Of a stretch of 64,000 bases of DNA, positions 34,673 through 44,266 are shown in pieces. How positions within the stretch are numbered: position 1 is the first letter of the stretch; the number at the start of each line of letters is the position of its first letter. This stretch comes from JBCDKH01 sp964388485 (lineage in GTDB: Bacteria > Planctomycetota > Phycisphaerae > Tepidisphaerales > Tepidisphaeraceae): contig CAYMAS010000015.1 of assembly GCA_964388485.1 (NCBI GenBank), positions 14,036 to 78,035 on the forward strand, given 5' to 3'. The position numbers were made by a program, and so were the translations under genes. The notes under the pieces were generated by a model, which did not search any database, was not told where the DNA came from, and worked only from the letters and a program-made list of their open reading frames with translations.

Positions 34673-36981
34673 ACCCGTACGCTCTGGGCGTGCAGCGTTT
34701 GTACGAATTGCTCCTCGGCCTCGAAGCCGGCTTCCTGTCGCGAGAGGGCCTGATGTCGATCGACTGGCGGCCACGATGGCCGTTGCAGGAGGTCTTCGGT
34801 GCGGCGGCGTGGAACCTCGTCCTCGTCGCGGCAGCGGTGGCTGTCGTCGTCTGGGCCTATCGACGCGACGGCCGCACCCGGGCCTGGCGACTCACCCTCG
34901 GCGGCCTGCGGCTGGCGTTCCTCGTCCTCATCATCACACTCCTCAACCGCCCGACGCTCTCCCTCGAACGCCTGCGCGTCGAGCCCGGCGTCGTGGCCAT
35001 CCTCCTCGACCGCAGCGCCTCGATGCAGGTCGAAGACGTCGGCGAAGACCGGAGCGAACGCTTTACCTCAGCTCTGGAAGCCGCGACGTCGGTCGCGGAG
35101 CAGACCTCCGAAACCCACGACGTCCGACGCTTCCTCATCGACACGGGTGCCACCGAAGTTGAGTCTCTCGACAACGATCCGACGTCCGACGCCACCGATT
35201 TGCAAACCGCCACCGCCGACGCCTTGCGTCAACTCCGCGGCACCAACCTCGCCGCGGTCGTCCTGCTGAGCGACGGCCGCAACACCGACACCACCACCGC
35301 CGCCGTCACGCCCGACGTGCCTGTCTACACCATCCCGGTCGGCGACCCGGCAGAGCCCGCCAACGTTGCCATCGAAGCCGTCCTCGCCGAGCCCAACGTC
35401 TTCGCGGGCGACACCCTCAACGTCATCACGCGGATTCGCACCGACGGCGTTGAGGGGCCGGTGACGGTGCGTCTCCAGCGGTCCGACGGCACCGCGGCCC
35501 TCGACGCCGCCGGCAACCCGCTGACGGCGACAGTCGTCGAGGATGCCGAAGTCGAGCTGCAACTGCCCACCACCACTCCTGGCCCGCTCGACCTACAGAT
35601 CGTCGCCGAAGCCCCGCCCGGTGTTCGCGAGACCTCCCTCGACGACAACACCCGCCCGCTCCGCGTCGACGTCCTCGAAGCCACCCTTCGCGTCCTCTAC
35701 GTCGACGGCTACCCACGCTGGGAGTACCGCTACCTCAAAAACCAGATCATCCGCGACGACACCATCGACGCCTCGATCCTGCTGACGAGCGCCGACGCCG
35801 ACTTCCCGCAGGAAGGCAATTCGCCCATCCGCCGGTTCCCCGTGAGCGAGGAAGAGTTCGCCAGCTACGACGTCGTGCTGCTCGGCGACGTCTCGCCACG
35901 CCAGTTCAGCGACGGCCAACTCGAGCTCATCCGCGAGTTCGTCGGCGACAAGGGCGGCGGGTTCGGCATGATCGCCGGGCCCCGCAACTCGCCTTGGTCC
36001 TGGACCGGCACCGCGATCGAAGCGCTCCTGCCGGTCGACGTCGTTGCAGAACCATCGCAATCCGTCGCCGCGACGAACGGCTGGCGACCCGTCGTTACGC
36101 CCGCCGGCAGCCGCACCGGCATCTTCCGCTTTTTCGCCGACAAAGAGGCCAACGAACGCTACCTCGAAGAGGGCCTGCGTCCGCTCTACTGGTTTGCCAC
36201 CGGCGTCCGCCCCAAGGCCGGCCTCGGCGACGTCCTCGCCCGCCATCCCGACGAAGAAGGCCCCGATGGCGAAGCTGCCGCGTTGCTCGTCGCAGGTCGT
36301 TACGGCGCGGGCCGGACGCTCTTCAACGCGATCGACGAATCGTGGCGGTGGCGGTACTACACGGGCGAGCCGGTCTTCGACACGTTCTGGGTGCAACAGC
36401 TCCGCTACCTAGCCCGCGGCCGAAAGCTCGGCGACCGCCGGGCCACGCTCGACGTCGACCGCCCCGGCTACCTCATCGGCGAACGGGCCACGGTCGAGCT
36501 CCGCATCCTCGACGGCCGACTCGCCAACAACCTCCCCGACCGCCTCGAAGCCCGGCTGCTCGACGCCGACGCCACGCCGGTTGACACGGTTTCGCTCGTC
36601 CGCCGGTCCACCAACGCCGGCGGCGAAGCCAGTCGCTACACCGGCTCGTTCGACGCCGACCGCGCCGGTGCCTTCACCGCCGTCGTTGCCCCGCTAGCCG
36701 GCGACGTCCCGGAACTCGCCGACCCGTTCGTGGTCGACCTGCCCCGCGGCGAACTGCTCCGACCCGCTACCGACTTCCCGGCCCTGCAACGCCTCGCGAC
36801 AGAAACCGGCGGCCGCGTGATCCCGCTGAACGACCTCACGCAACTCGACATCCCCACCGCCGCCCGCCGCACGCCGGTCCTGACCGACCGCGCCCTCTGG
36901 GACGCCCCAATCGCCCTTGGCTTGCTGGCATTGCTGCTCACCCTCGAATGGACCGGCCGCAAGGTTGCGGGGCTGGTATAG
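34669..36981 (+). CDS. Large VWA/glutamine-amidotransferase-like membrane protein
   Basis: 770 residues. The start I use is the TTG that overlaps the upstream stop (TTGA). A GTG at 34690 and an ATG at 34753 are alternatives. Two N-terminal helices (about 45-65, 78-95) precede a VWA domain with an intact MIDAS, AILLDRSASMQVED. The middle carries RVLYVDGYPRWEYRYLKN and DVVLLGDVSPRQFSDGQLELIREFVGDKGGGFGMIAG, the class I glutamine-amidotransferase-like fold common in planctomycete VWA proteins. A last helix lies near the C-terminus. It is the third gene of the DUF58/BatA series, and an AT-richer insertion separates it from the DUF4175 gene. Confidence 0.88.
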   Translation: MNPYALGVQRLYELLLGLEAGFLSREGLMSIDWRPRWPLQEVFGAAAWNLVLVAAAVAVVVWAYRRDGRTRAWRLTLGGLRLAFLVLIITLLNRPTLSLERLRVEPGVVAILLDRSASMQVEDVGEDRSERFTSALEAATSVAEQTSETHDVRRFLIDTGATEVESLDNDPTSDATDLQTATADALRQLRGTNLAAVVLLSDGRNTDTTTAAVTPDVPVYTIPVGDPAEPANVAIEAVLAEPNVFAGDTLNVITRIRTDGVEGPVTVRLQRSDGTAALDAAGNPLTATVVEDAEVELQLPTTTPGPLDLQIVAEAPPGVRETSLDDNTRPLRVDVLEATLRVLYVDGYPRWEYRYLKNQIIRDDTIDASILLTSADADFPQEGNSPIRRFPVSEEEFASYDVVLLGDVSPRQFSDGQLELIREFVGDKGGGFGMIAGPRNSPWSWTGTAIEALLPVDVVAEPSQSVAATNGWRPVVTPAGSRTGIFRFFADKEANERYLEEGLRPLYWFATGVRPKAGLGDVLARHPDEEGPDGEAAALLVAGRYGAGRTLFNAIDESWRWRYYTGEPVFDTFWVQQLRYLARGRKLGDRRATLDVDRPGYLIGERATVELRILDGRLANNLPDRLEARLLDADATPVDTVSLVRRSTNAGGEASRYTGSFDADRAGAFTAVVAPLAGDVPELADPFVVDLPRGELLRPATDFPALQRLATETGGRVIPLNDLTQLDIPTAARRTPVLTDRALWDAPIALGLLALLLTLEWTGRKVAGLV

Positions 36982-37140
36982 GTGGAGCTAGTTTGAAGGA
37001 CTCTTCGCTCTGGTTCCACAGTCGGGACGAAATCCGATGCAAGCTGCTACTTGCCGCTTGACTGACTGAAGCTAAACGTTAGGCTGCCAACCGTGGTGTG
37101 GGTTGTTTCCGCTGCGTTTCTTTATGCAAAGGGTGAAGTT

Positions 37141-37719
37141 ATGTCGAGAATTTTCCAGTTCGAGTCGGTCGAGTCGCGTTGCATGTTGTCTGCGAGCGAC
37201 GGATCTTTACCATCAGAGGATCTGTCTCTGCTCACGACGGTAGAGGCCTCTGCGGCGGTAATCCAGAGTATTGCTAGTCCGTTCCAAGAGAGGATTGCTG
37301 CCTTCCGAACCGCTGTCGCTGCGGTTGTAGGTTATGCTGATGCAGGCGGTGTTATGACGGAGGCGTCGAGCAACGCAATTGTCACTCTGTCGTCTTCTGC
37401 CGCGGCACTGAAATAGATCGCGGTTGTGGAGGGAAATCCGCCCGAGATCGTAACTGCGTTGCAGGCGGGGATCGGTTCGTTGGAGCGGTCGATTGGCACG
37501 ATCTCCGCTACCTTGCTCGACGACGGAGATAGTGTTCCTGGTGATTGGAACGGAGACGGCGTTTCAAATTGGGATGATAGTGCGGACTTCTGGTGGGAGA
37601 TGTCGTACATTGGCCTCCAGCAGCGTGATTATGGATTCGCTGCAAGTGCGGCGCTACGTGCTCTTAAAGCTGAGCTTATGGATCTGGAATACCCTGATAG
37701 TGATCCCAATAGTCCGTAG
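37141..37719 (+). pseudogene. Secreted planctomycete-type protein interrupted by an in-frame amber codon
   Basis: The first part (37141-37416) starts MSRIFQFESVESRCMLSAS, close to the N-terminal signature of planctomycete extracellular proteins (LEDRRMLSA type). After SSSAAALK comes TAG, and the same frame continues with IAVVEGNPPEIVTALQAG. The remainder ends with a dockerin-like calcium loop (PGDWNGDGVSNWDDS) and a helical tail. The helical, Ala-rich character continues across the stop, so this looks like one 192-residue protein with a nonsense mutation, a readthrough product or a sequencing error. A GGGTGAAG lies before the ATG. Base composition is visibly more AT-rich than in flanking genes. 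Confidence 0.65.
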
Positions 37720-37786
37720 GAAAAACAGGGTTTCGTAGTTCCAGTCGAGATTCAGTCGTGCAGCTTTCTGTAGCTGAGGTGAAACG

Positions 37787-38686
37787 TTGTCGCTACTGAC
37801 TGTCAACTTCTCGCTCTGGGCTCTCTGGTTCCTAGCAGATGTTGTTGCTGGTACAATGCCCCCGCTTGGTCAACCTGGACCGCTCTGGGATCGCCTTTCA
37901 GGTGGTCCCGAAGCGGTTGTTGTCGATGAATCCCGGAGGCAAGATCTTCGGTTGACTCTGGCTGGTACTCAAGCTGTCTGGTCGACAGGGGGAGTACCGC
38001 CAGAAGTGTCGGCGGCTATCGTGCGTTCCGAAATGGTTTCGAAGCGGTTGTACGGGATATGGTTAACTCGTCCATCCGTGATTTGGCTGTCGCATGAGCT
38101 GAGCGATCATCGTATGGCTGTAAGATCTTTGGTTGGCAAGTCAGCATCAAGTTCACCAACTGTCGGATTGGGCGGCATCTACGTAGCAGGTGCTCGTAGA
38201 GTCGCGATCCTTGTTCATGGAGACATTCACCTGGTTGCCAGTAAAACTGCGCATGAAGTAGCGCATCATATCGGACGAGAATCGATTTCTTTGGACAATT
38301 ATCGGGCGATCAACGTTAAAAATCTTCTTTTCAACGAGGCGATGGCTGAGCTAGTCGAGTGCCTTGTCCTGCCCGAAGAAGATCGATTAGTGCTTCGTGC
38401 TGAGATAAAGCGTAGTTTGAGGCAGATTGTACAAGAGACGAAGAGGAATCCACAAGCTCTAGACAATGTGCTTGAACGTGCAGCGACACAAGTTGATCGC
38501 GGAAACTACTCGCTTGCAGCCGGACTCATGTGGTGCATCTTCGAGAAACATGAAGACGCTTTGAAGGAAGGCCTAAAATCACTTCAGGAGATGAATCAGG
38601 AAGAAGCAGTTCTTGCATCGCATGCACTCATGCGGCTAGCCTCATTCAATGAGATCGATGCTTGGTCGATGCAGGATCATCCTTAG
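37787..38686 (+). CDS. Predicted membrane-anchored zinc metallopeptidase (HExxH) of unknown family
   Basis: 299 residues from a TTG preceded by GAGGTGA. The N-terminal hydrophobic stretch (about 4-25) could be a signal peptide or anchor. The zincin motif AHEVAHH (His156, Glu157, His160) is followed by glutamates in NEAMAELVE (184, 188) that could supply the third, gluzincin-type ligand. The rest is helical and has no match I recognise. Base composition is clearly lower in GC than the neighbours, like the interrupted gene just upstream, so the two may have arrived together. Confidence 0.72.
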   Translation: MSLLTVNFSLWALWFLADVVAGTMPPLGQPGPLWDRLSGGPEAVVVDESRRQDLRLTLAGTQAVWSTGGVPPEVSAAIVRSEMVSKRLYGIWLTRPSVIWLSHELSDHRMAVRSLVGKSASSSPTVGLGGIYVAGARRVAILVHGDIHLVASKTAHEVAHHIGRESISLDNYRAINVKNLLFNEAMAELVECLVLPEEDRLVLRAEIKRSLRQIVQETKRNPQALDNVLERAATQVDRGNYSLAAGLMWCIFEKHEDALKEGLKSLQEMNQEEAVLASHALMRLASFNEIDAWSMQDHP

Positions 38687-38961
38687 CTTCTAGGTTCTTG
38701 TGCAGTGCGTTGCCAGTTCGTGCGAGCCAGATTTGCTGTGAGGGCGTAGGTTGTCGTCCCCGATCTCATTGCCGTAGCTGATGGGGCGGCTGCCGTACCT
38801 TGGACCATCCTCCTGCGTGGTGGACTTGGCGGCTTGCAGGCATGGGACGAGCGTCGCAACGCTCGAAGCGGCAGCGTCATCAGGACGAGGCCGAGAAGCG
38901 TCAGCAGCGTCATCGCCATGGTCGATACCTTAGATTTGCCATCACAACCGGAGTATCCGAC

Positions 38962-39029
38962 GGGGTCAGGAGTCGCCCTTGAAGGACATCCGCAGATTCA
39001 GGCCGGTTCCGAGGGCGACTCCTGACCCC
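38962..39029. repeat. 18-bp perfect inverted repeat (REP-like hairpin)
   Basis: GGGGTCAGGAGTCGCCCT (38962-38979) and AGGGCGACTCCTGACCCC (39012-39029), with a 32-base spacer. The arms are long and perfect, consistent with a mobile palindromic unit of the REP type. Confidence 0.93.
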
Positions 39030-39162
39030 TTGCCGAATGATGTCGGACGCTCTTCATGCCGGTAGCACCGGCTCATGCCGGTCATGCGAACGGCGGGCGG
39101 GCTGTTCGAAGGAGGGACCGTCAGTAGCCGGTCCTACCGACTTGTTGGGCATCGTTGCGGCA

Positions 39163-39410
39163 CGACGGATAACGCGGAGGTCGTAATCGTGGTCTGAGAG
39201 GGCGATATTGGTCCCTTAGATCGACCTACGGATGACGCGGAACGATGTCTTCGTTATCCGTCGGACCAGATCGAGGAGCGGGCGGGAGGTATTCGTTATC
39301 CGTCGCGACTTGCCGCGGCGTGATCTGGCCCGCTGCGTTATCTGTAAATCCTTCGCACACGGTCATCTCGCGAGATTATAGTGTGATCTCGACCTCTCCG
39401 TTATCCGTCG
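39163..39410. repeat. Four copies of CGTTATCCGTCG
   Basis: One inverted copy lies at 39163-39174 and three direct copies at 39252-39263, 39294-39305 and 39399-39410. Weaker variants (GCGTTATCTGT, GGATGACGCGG) lie between. Spacing is irregular. They may be operator-like sites or remains of a degraded repeat element. Confidence 0.8.
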
Positions 39411-39480
39411 CGAGATGGGATCGGTGTTCCGATAGCGATTATGGCTTCAGTGGCCCGTTCGGCCGGCCGATGACGTGGAC

Positions 39481-39747
39481 ATGTTCGTCGCCACCATGCA
39501 GACATTGCGGAACTCACTGGGCCAGGAGCGGCAGGAGGCAATCCTTTACCGACACGGTCGGATGGGGCCGATGACGAGCGCGGAGCGGCAGGCGTTGTTC
39601 CGGGCACGGCATCCGCACTACTATAAGGAACGCCGTCGGCGGGAGAAGGAACGCCAAGCGGCACGAAAGGCGGGGCGGGCGTTGGCGGAGCGGGTCATGA
39701 AGCCGGTGCTGATGTTGCCGGATCTGTCGGTGGAGCAAAACCGATGA
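39481..39747 (+). CDS. Small basic hypothetical protein
   Basis: 88 residues, strongly basic and helical: MTSAERQALFRARHPHYYKERRRREKERQAARKAGRAL. The phrase AERQ-LFRARHPxYY resembles small planctomycete orphan proteins and could be a DNA- or RNA-binding helix, but I cannot name a family. An earlier GTG at 39475 would add two residues. It lies in repeat-rich DNA, and the next palindrome starts eight bases after its stop, which weakens the case. Confidence 0.4.
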   Translation: MFVATMQTLRNSLGQERQEAILYRHGRMGPMTSAERQALFRARHPHYYKERRRREKERQAARKAGRALAERVMKPVLMLPDLSVEQNR

Positions 39748-39754
39748 CCCGTAG

Positions 39755-39947
39755 GTCGTGCTTCAGCACGACGCGGCGGAAGCAGAAGGTACGGGTTACG
39801 CGGCCTCCTCGAGCGCGGCCAACGAAGCAGCATCGGTGGCACGGGTCGCGTCTGCGAGACCCGTGGTCTGGCTTGGCGACCCGATACGGGTCTCGCAGAC
39901 GCGACCCGTGCCACCGCCCCCACCGCCCCCACCGCCCCCACCGCCCC
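39755..39947. repeat. Palindrome, perfect 30-bp inverted repeat and 9-bp tandem repeat
   Basis: The region starts with the palindrome GTCGTGCTTCAGCACGAC (39755-39772). Then 30-bp arms at 39835-39864 and 39886-39915 are exact reverse complements, starting GGTGGCACGGGTCGCGTCTG and ending CGCGACCCGTGCCACC, with a 21-base loop. About four tandem copies of ACCGCCCCC follow at 39912-39947. The 298 bases between the small ORF and DUF4175 contain nothing else. Confidence 0.93.
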
Positions 39948-40045
39948 GACTTCTGTAACACGCGGCGGCCGCAGGGTTGTAGAATGGCAGTCGCCGGGCG
40001 AACCCTCGTGCCGCGGCATGCGTCGCTGACTTCTTACGCCACACG

Positions 40046-43000
40046 ATGTCGAGCCCCGAATTGCCGCACGGATCCGCCACACGTTTAACCCCCGGCGATC
40101 TCGTCGATCGGCTCGAGGGCGTCCGGCGGAACGTGACGGTGATGGCGGTGCTGCGGGGCGTCGGGATCGTCATCGCGGCCCTGTGTGCGTTGCTCATCGG
40201 CGGGGCGCTCGTGGACTGGATGCTCCGGCTGCCGGGGACGCCCCGGCTGATCGGGCTCGTGGCGGCGGTCTCGGTGCTGGCGTGGCTGGCGTACAAGCAC
40301 GTTTGGCTCCCGGCGACGCGGCAGCCGACGTTGGACGAGGTCGCCGGTCATGCGGAGGATCGGTTTCCGGCCTTCGAGGATCGGCTGCGGTCGTCGTTGA
40401 CGTTTTTGGGGGACGGGCAGGCGTTGCCGAGCGATCCGATGCGGCGGACGGCGGTCGAGGAGGCGGGCGACGTGGCGGGCGGGGTGACGTGGTCGGACCT
40501 GGTGCGGCGTAAGCCGACGGCGACGGCGTTAGGTTGGGCGGCGACGGCAGTGGCGACCCTGGTGTTGCTGGCGATGCTGGTCGGGCCGTTGACGGGGACG
40601 ATTCTGGGTCGGCTGATCGATCCGCTGAACCCGAACCACCAGTGGCCCAAGCAGTTCAACGTGGCGGCGGCGGAGCTGCCCCCGTTGCACCCGGCGGGTC
40701 GGCCGATGACCGTGACGGCGACGCTCAGCAAAGGCGACCCGGACGACGTTCGGCCGATGGTGCTGTTCCGCGTGGGCGAGGACGGGCCGGTGCGACGCGT
40801 GGCGATGGCGCGGGGCGACGACGGCGTCTTCACGGCGAGCATCGATCCGCGGCTGGCGGAAAACTTGGGGCGGGAGCGGCTGAGCGTGTGGGTGGAGGCA
40901 GGGGACGACGAGACGACGCCGGAGGCGGTGGCGTTGGTGCGGAGACCGGTGTTGGAGTCGGCGACATTGCTGGTGACGCCGCCGCCTTATGCTCAGGGCG
41001 AGGAACGCCGCGTCGACCTCGGCGACGGCACCGCGGTCGTCGGCTTCGGGTCCGATCTGGAGCTGCGGCTCAACTACTCGAAGCCGCTCGATGCCGTTGA
41101 AGGCTTCGTTGTCGAGGAGGACGTGGCGACGCTGCGGTGGACGGCGGACGAGTCGCGGACGTTCTCGGTGAAAGCGACGGATCTGGACGGGTTGTCGAGC
41201 GACGCGTCGCCGACGATGGAGGTGATCGTCCGGCCCGATGCCCCGCCGACGGTGCAGATCGATGATCCGCGGCGAAACGGGACGCGGACGCCCGAGGCGG
41301 TCGTGCCGTTGGAGGTGACGGCGGAGGACGACTTCGGGCTGGTGCGGGCGGATCTGGTAGTCGAGCGGCTGGCGCCGGTGGGCGGCGAGGGATGGACGGC
41401 AAGGGTGCCGTTGTTGGAGGCGGCAAGCGTCGACGTTGAGCGTGGGCGGGGCGAGAGTCGGCGGTACAAGATGGCGTACGACTGGGATCTGTCAGCCGTG
41501 GCGGATCAGGCGGGCGAGTCGCTTCGGCCGGGGGACGTGCTGGAGTTTTACGTGGTGGCGAAGGACAACTTCGAGATCGACGGCGTCGGGCACGAGCCGG
41601 TGGAGAGCGGGCGGCTGCGGATCACGATCATCAGCCAGGAGGCGCTCAACCGTGAGGTGATCCGCGAATTGCAGCAGCTGCGCGAGCAGGTCGAGTCGGC
41701 ACGTCGGCGGCAGTCGGCGGCGAAGTCGGAGGCGTCCGCGTGGGCGGAGGCGACGGCTCAGCAGGACGAGCTCGACCAGGCAGACCGTGAAGCGGGCGAA
41801 CGGATCGCCAACCGGCAGTCGCGCGAGGCGGCGGCGGTGAAGCGGCTGGCGGAGCGGGCCTTGGAGTCGGCGGATCGGCTGCGGGAGAACAACTCGCCGA
41901 GCGAGGACTTGGTGGAGCTGTCGGAGAACGTGTCGGAGCAGTTGGACGATGCGGCCGAAGGGCCGATGCGTGAGGCGTCGAGCAAGCTCAACGAGGCGGC
42001 GAAGTCGGACGAGGCGAGCGATCGCGAGCAGGCGGCGGGCGAGGCTCGCGAGCGGCAGGACGAGGCGGACGAGGCCTTGGCCGACGTGATGCGGGAGATG
42101 GAGGCGATCGGCGGGCTGCGTCAGGCGGCCGACGCGATGCGGCGACTGCTCGATGAGCAACAGCAGTTGGGCGAACAGGCGGATGCAAATGCCGCCCGCA
42201 ACCTGGGCAAGCGTGACGACGAGATCAGCGACGAGGACCGCCAAGAGGCCGAGCGTCTCGCCGCCGAGCAGGAGAAGCTCGCCGATGAAGTCGACGAACT
42301 GCTCGAGCGGATGGAAGAGCAGGCGGAGGCTCAGGAAGGCGAAGAGCAGGATCCGACGGCCGAGGCGATGGAGCAGGCGGCCCAGGCGGGTCGGCAACAG
42401 GACGTCAGCGGGCAGCAGCGGCAAGCCGCCCAATCGCAACGGCAAGGCGAGCAGCAGGACGCCCAGCAGGCGCGCGAGGCGGCGGAGTTGGGGCTGGAGA
42501 TCATGCTGCGTGAACTACAGGATGCCGAGCGCGAGGCGTTGCGGCGTCTGGAGCGTCGGCTGGCGGAACTGCGGGATCAAATCGAGCGGCTTGTTCGGCT
42601 TCAAAGCGGGCACAACGCGGACAACCTCGTGATCCGCGGCGTCGAGGACGAGGCGGTCGCGGAGCTGATCGAGGCGTCGGGTCGTGATGCCGATCAGCAG
42701 GTCGAGCCGACGACGGCCCGTCTGTCGGCCGGTCAGGAGCAGAGCGAGCAGAACACGCGAGACCTGGCGGCGGTGGCTGATGCGGATGCGAACGACGGCG
42801 GGCGGATCAGCGAGCTGTTGAACACGGCGGCGTTGCGGATGGAGCGGGCGGCGGTGGAGTTGCGGGACGAGGACTTGGCCGAGGCGTACGAGCCGCCGCA
42901 GGTCGGAGCGTTGGCGTCATTGCGTGAGGCGCTGGAGGCGGCGGACGAGGAGCAGCAACGTGTGCAGGAAGAGCTCGAGCGTCAGCAACGCGAAGCGGTC

Positions 43001-44266
43001 AAGCAACGGCTCGAAGCGGTGCGTCAGACGCAGACGGACGTGATTAACGCGACGACTGCGGAACTGGCGGCGGTCGAGAATCCGAAACGTCGCGACCGGC
43101 TCCGGCCGCGCGCGGAAGTTGCGCCGCAGCAGGCGGAGCTGGCAATCGAGATGGTCGACATTGCCGCGGCACTAGGAGAGGCGGGCGGCGTCATCTTCGT
43201 CTACACCGCGGAGGAAGCCGTCACGCTCATGCGGGACAGTCAGACCCGGCTCGACGCGCTGGACGTCACGCCGATGACGCTCGCGACGCAGGGCGAGATC
43301 GTCGTCCTTCTCGACGACCTCATCGACTCACTCCGCATCGACGGCGGGGGCAACGAGCAGCGGTTCGAGCAGAATGAGCAACCCGGCGGCGGGGGCGGGG
43401 GCGATCAGGGTCCGCCGCTGCCACCACAGGCGGAGATCAAGCTCTTCCGCAAGCTGCAGCAACGGCTCAACGAACAGACGAAGCAGGCTCACGACCTTGG
43501 CGACGCGACGCAGCGACTCGCCGAACGGCAGGGCGAATATCGGGACGTGCTCGACGAGATGCTCCAGAAGTACAGCCGCGGCGAGTTGAAGTTCGGGCCA
43601 GAGCCGAATGTCGACACGCTGCTGCCGGAAGAGGCTGCGGAGGATGTCGACGAAGCGCTCGATGATCGAGAGCTGCTCGACGACCTGCTGGGTGACGCCG
43701 GTCGTGAAGGCGAGCTTCCCGAAGATGGCGAACCAGCGGAAGCGGGCTCGCCCACCGTCCAACGTCTTGGCGACTACATGGCCCGCGCTCGGCAGCGGCT
43801 CGACGTCAAGCAGGATGCCGGCCCCGTCACGCAGGCGGTGCAGGAGCGGATTCTCCTCGAGCTCGACGCCCTGGCTGAGCAGTCGCAGCAACAACAACAG
43901 CAGAGCAGCAGTTCCTCCTCTTCCGGCGGCAACGCGAGCGGCCAGCAGCAACCAGGGGGCGATGCTCGTGGCGTCGAGCAGGCACCGCAGCCGGGCGATC
44001 CGCAGCAAGGTGATGCTCAGCAAGGCGAGCAGGCCGGTCAGCCGCAGCCGGGTCAACCGTCGCAGGGGGAGAACGCTCAGGATGGTCCCGAAGGCATCGA
44101 CGCGGATCTGTCGCGCGAGCTCGAAGAAACCCGGGCCGGTTGGGGCCAGCTCACGCCGCGTCAGCGGCAGGCGATCCTCGACACGCAGACGGACAAGACG
44201 CTCGACAAGTACCGTCGGCTGACCGAAGAGTTCTATCGCAAGCTCAGCGAGAAGGAAGACGAATGA
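40046..44266 (+). CDS. DUF4175-like giant membrane-anchored coiled-coil protein
   Basis: 1406 residues. Two helices near the N-terminus (about 33-55 and 66-85) and a third (about 160-183) anchor it. A beta-rich Ig-like region of about 350 residues follows. From about 530 to 1300 there is a highly charged Gln/Glu/Arg coiled coil. The Gln/Ser/Gly-rich low-complexity tail at about 1280-1360 (runs of Q and S) precedes GWGQLTPRQRQAILDTQTDKTLDKYRRLTEEFYRKL, a closing block shared by planctomycete DUF4175 relatives. It would be an envelope scaffold working with the BatA/VWA proteins. The stop overlaps the next ATG. Confidence 0.87.
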   Translation: MSSPELPHGSATRLTPGDLVDRLEGVRRNVTVMAVLRGVGIVIAALCALLIGGALVDWMLRLPGTPRLIGLVAAVSVLAWLAYKHVWLPATRQPTLDEVAGHAEDRFPAFEDRLRSSLTFLGDGQALPSDPMRRTAVEEAGDVAGGVTWSDLVRRKPTATALGWAATAVATLVLLAMLVGPLTGTILGRLIDPLNPNHQWPKQFNVAAAELPPLHPAGRPMTVTATLSKGDPDDVRPMVLFRVGEDGPVRRVAMARGDDGVFTASIDPRLAENLGRERLSVWVEAGDDETTPEAVALVRRPVLESATLLVTPPPYAQGEERRVDLGDGTAVVGFGSDLELRLNYSKPLDAVEGFVVEEDVATLRWTADESRTFSVKATDLDGLSSDASPTMEVIVRPDAPPTVQIDDPRRNGTRTPEAVVPLEVTAEDDFGLVRADLVVERLAPVGGEGWTARVPLLEAASVDVERGRGESRRYKMAYDWDLSAVADQAGESLRPGDVLEFYVVAKDNFEIDGVGHEPVESGRLRITIISQEALNREVIRELQQLREQVESARRRQSAAKSEASAWAEATAQQDELDQADREAGERIANRQSREAAAVKRLAERALESADRLRENNSPSEDLVELSENVSEQLDDAAEGPMREASSKLNEAAKSDEASDREQAAGEARERQDEADEALADVMREMEAIGGLRQAADAMRRLLDEQQQLGEQADANAARNLGKRDDEISDEDRQEAERLAAEQEKLADEVDELLERMEEQAEAQEGEEQDPTAEAMEQAAQAGRQQDVSGQQRQAAQSQRQGEQQDAQQAREAAELGLEIMLRELQDAEREALRRLERRLAELRDQIERLVRLQSGHNADNLVIRGVEDEAVAELIEASGRDADQQVEPTTARLSAGQEQSEQNTRDLAAVADADANDGGRISELLNTAALRMERAAVELRDEDLAEAYEPPQVGALASLREALEAADEEQQRVQEELERQQREAVKQRLEAVRQTQTDVINATTAELAAVENPKRRDRLRPRAEVAPQQAELAIEMVDIAAALGEAGGVIFVYTAEEAVTLMRDSQTRLDALDVTPMTLATQGEIVVLLDDLIDSLRIDGGGNEQRFEQNEQPGGGGGGDQGPPLPPQAEIKLFRKLQQRLNEQTKQAHDLGDATQRLAERQGEYRDVLDEMLQKYSRGELKFGPEPNVDTLLPEEAAEDVDEALDDRELLDDLLGDAGREGELPEDGEPAEAGSPTVQRLGDYMARARQRLDVKQDAGPVTQAVQERILLELDALAEQSQQQQQQSSSSSSSGGNASGQQQPGGDARGVEQAPQPGDPQQGDAQQGEQAGQPQPGQPSQGENAQDGPEGIDADLSRELEETRAGWGQLTPRQRQAILDTQTDKTLDKYRRLTEEFYRKLSEKEDE

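Larger units (their letters stand above)
38687..39474. other. Repeat-rich intergenic region of about 790 bases
   Basis: No gene with recognisable features. It holds an 18-bp hairpin (38962-39029), short GCCGGT-type inverted words around 39058-39150, and four copies of a 12-mer at 39163-39410. It lies between the AT-rich cargo genes and the small basic ORF at 39481. Possible short frames here have the low-complexity look of shadow translation. Confidence 0.7.

Noticed and set aside
38683..38919. Minus-strand frame of 78 residues starting MAMTLLTLLGLVLM
   Set aside because: Only the first 20 residues look like a hydrophobic helix. The rest is low-complexity, it overlaps the zincin 3' end and no ribosome binding site is visible.
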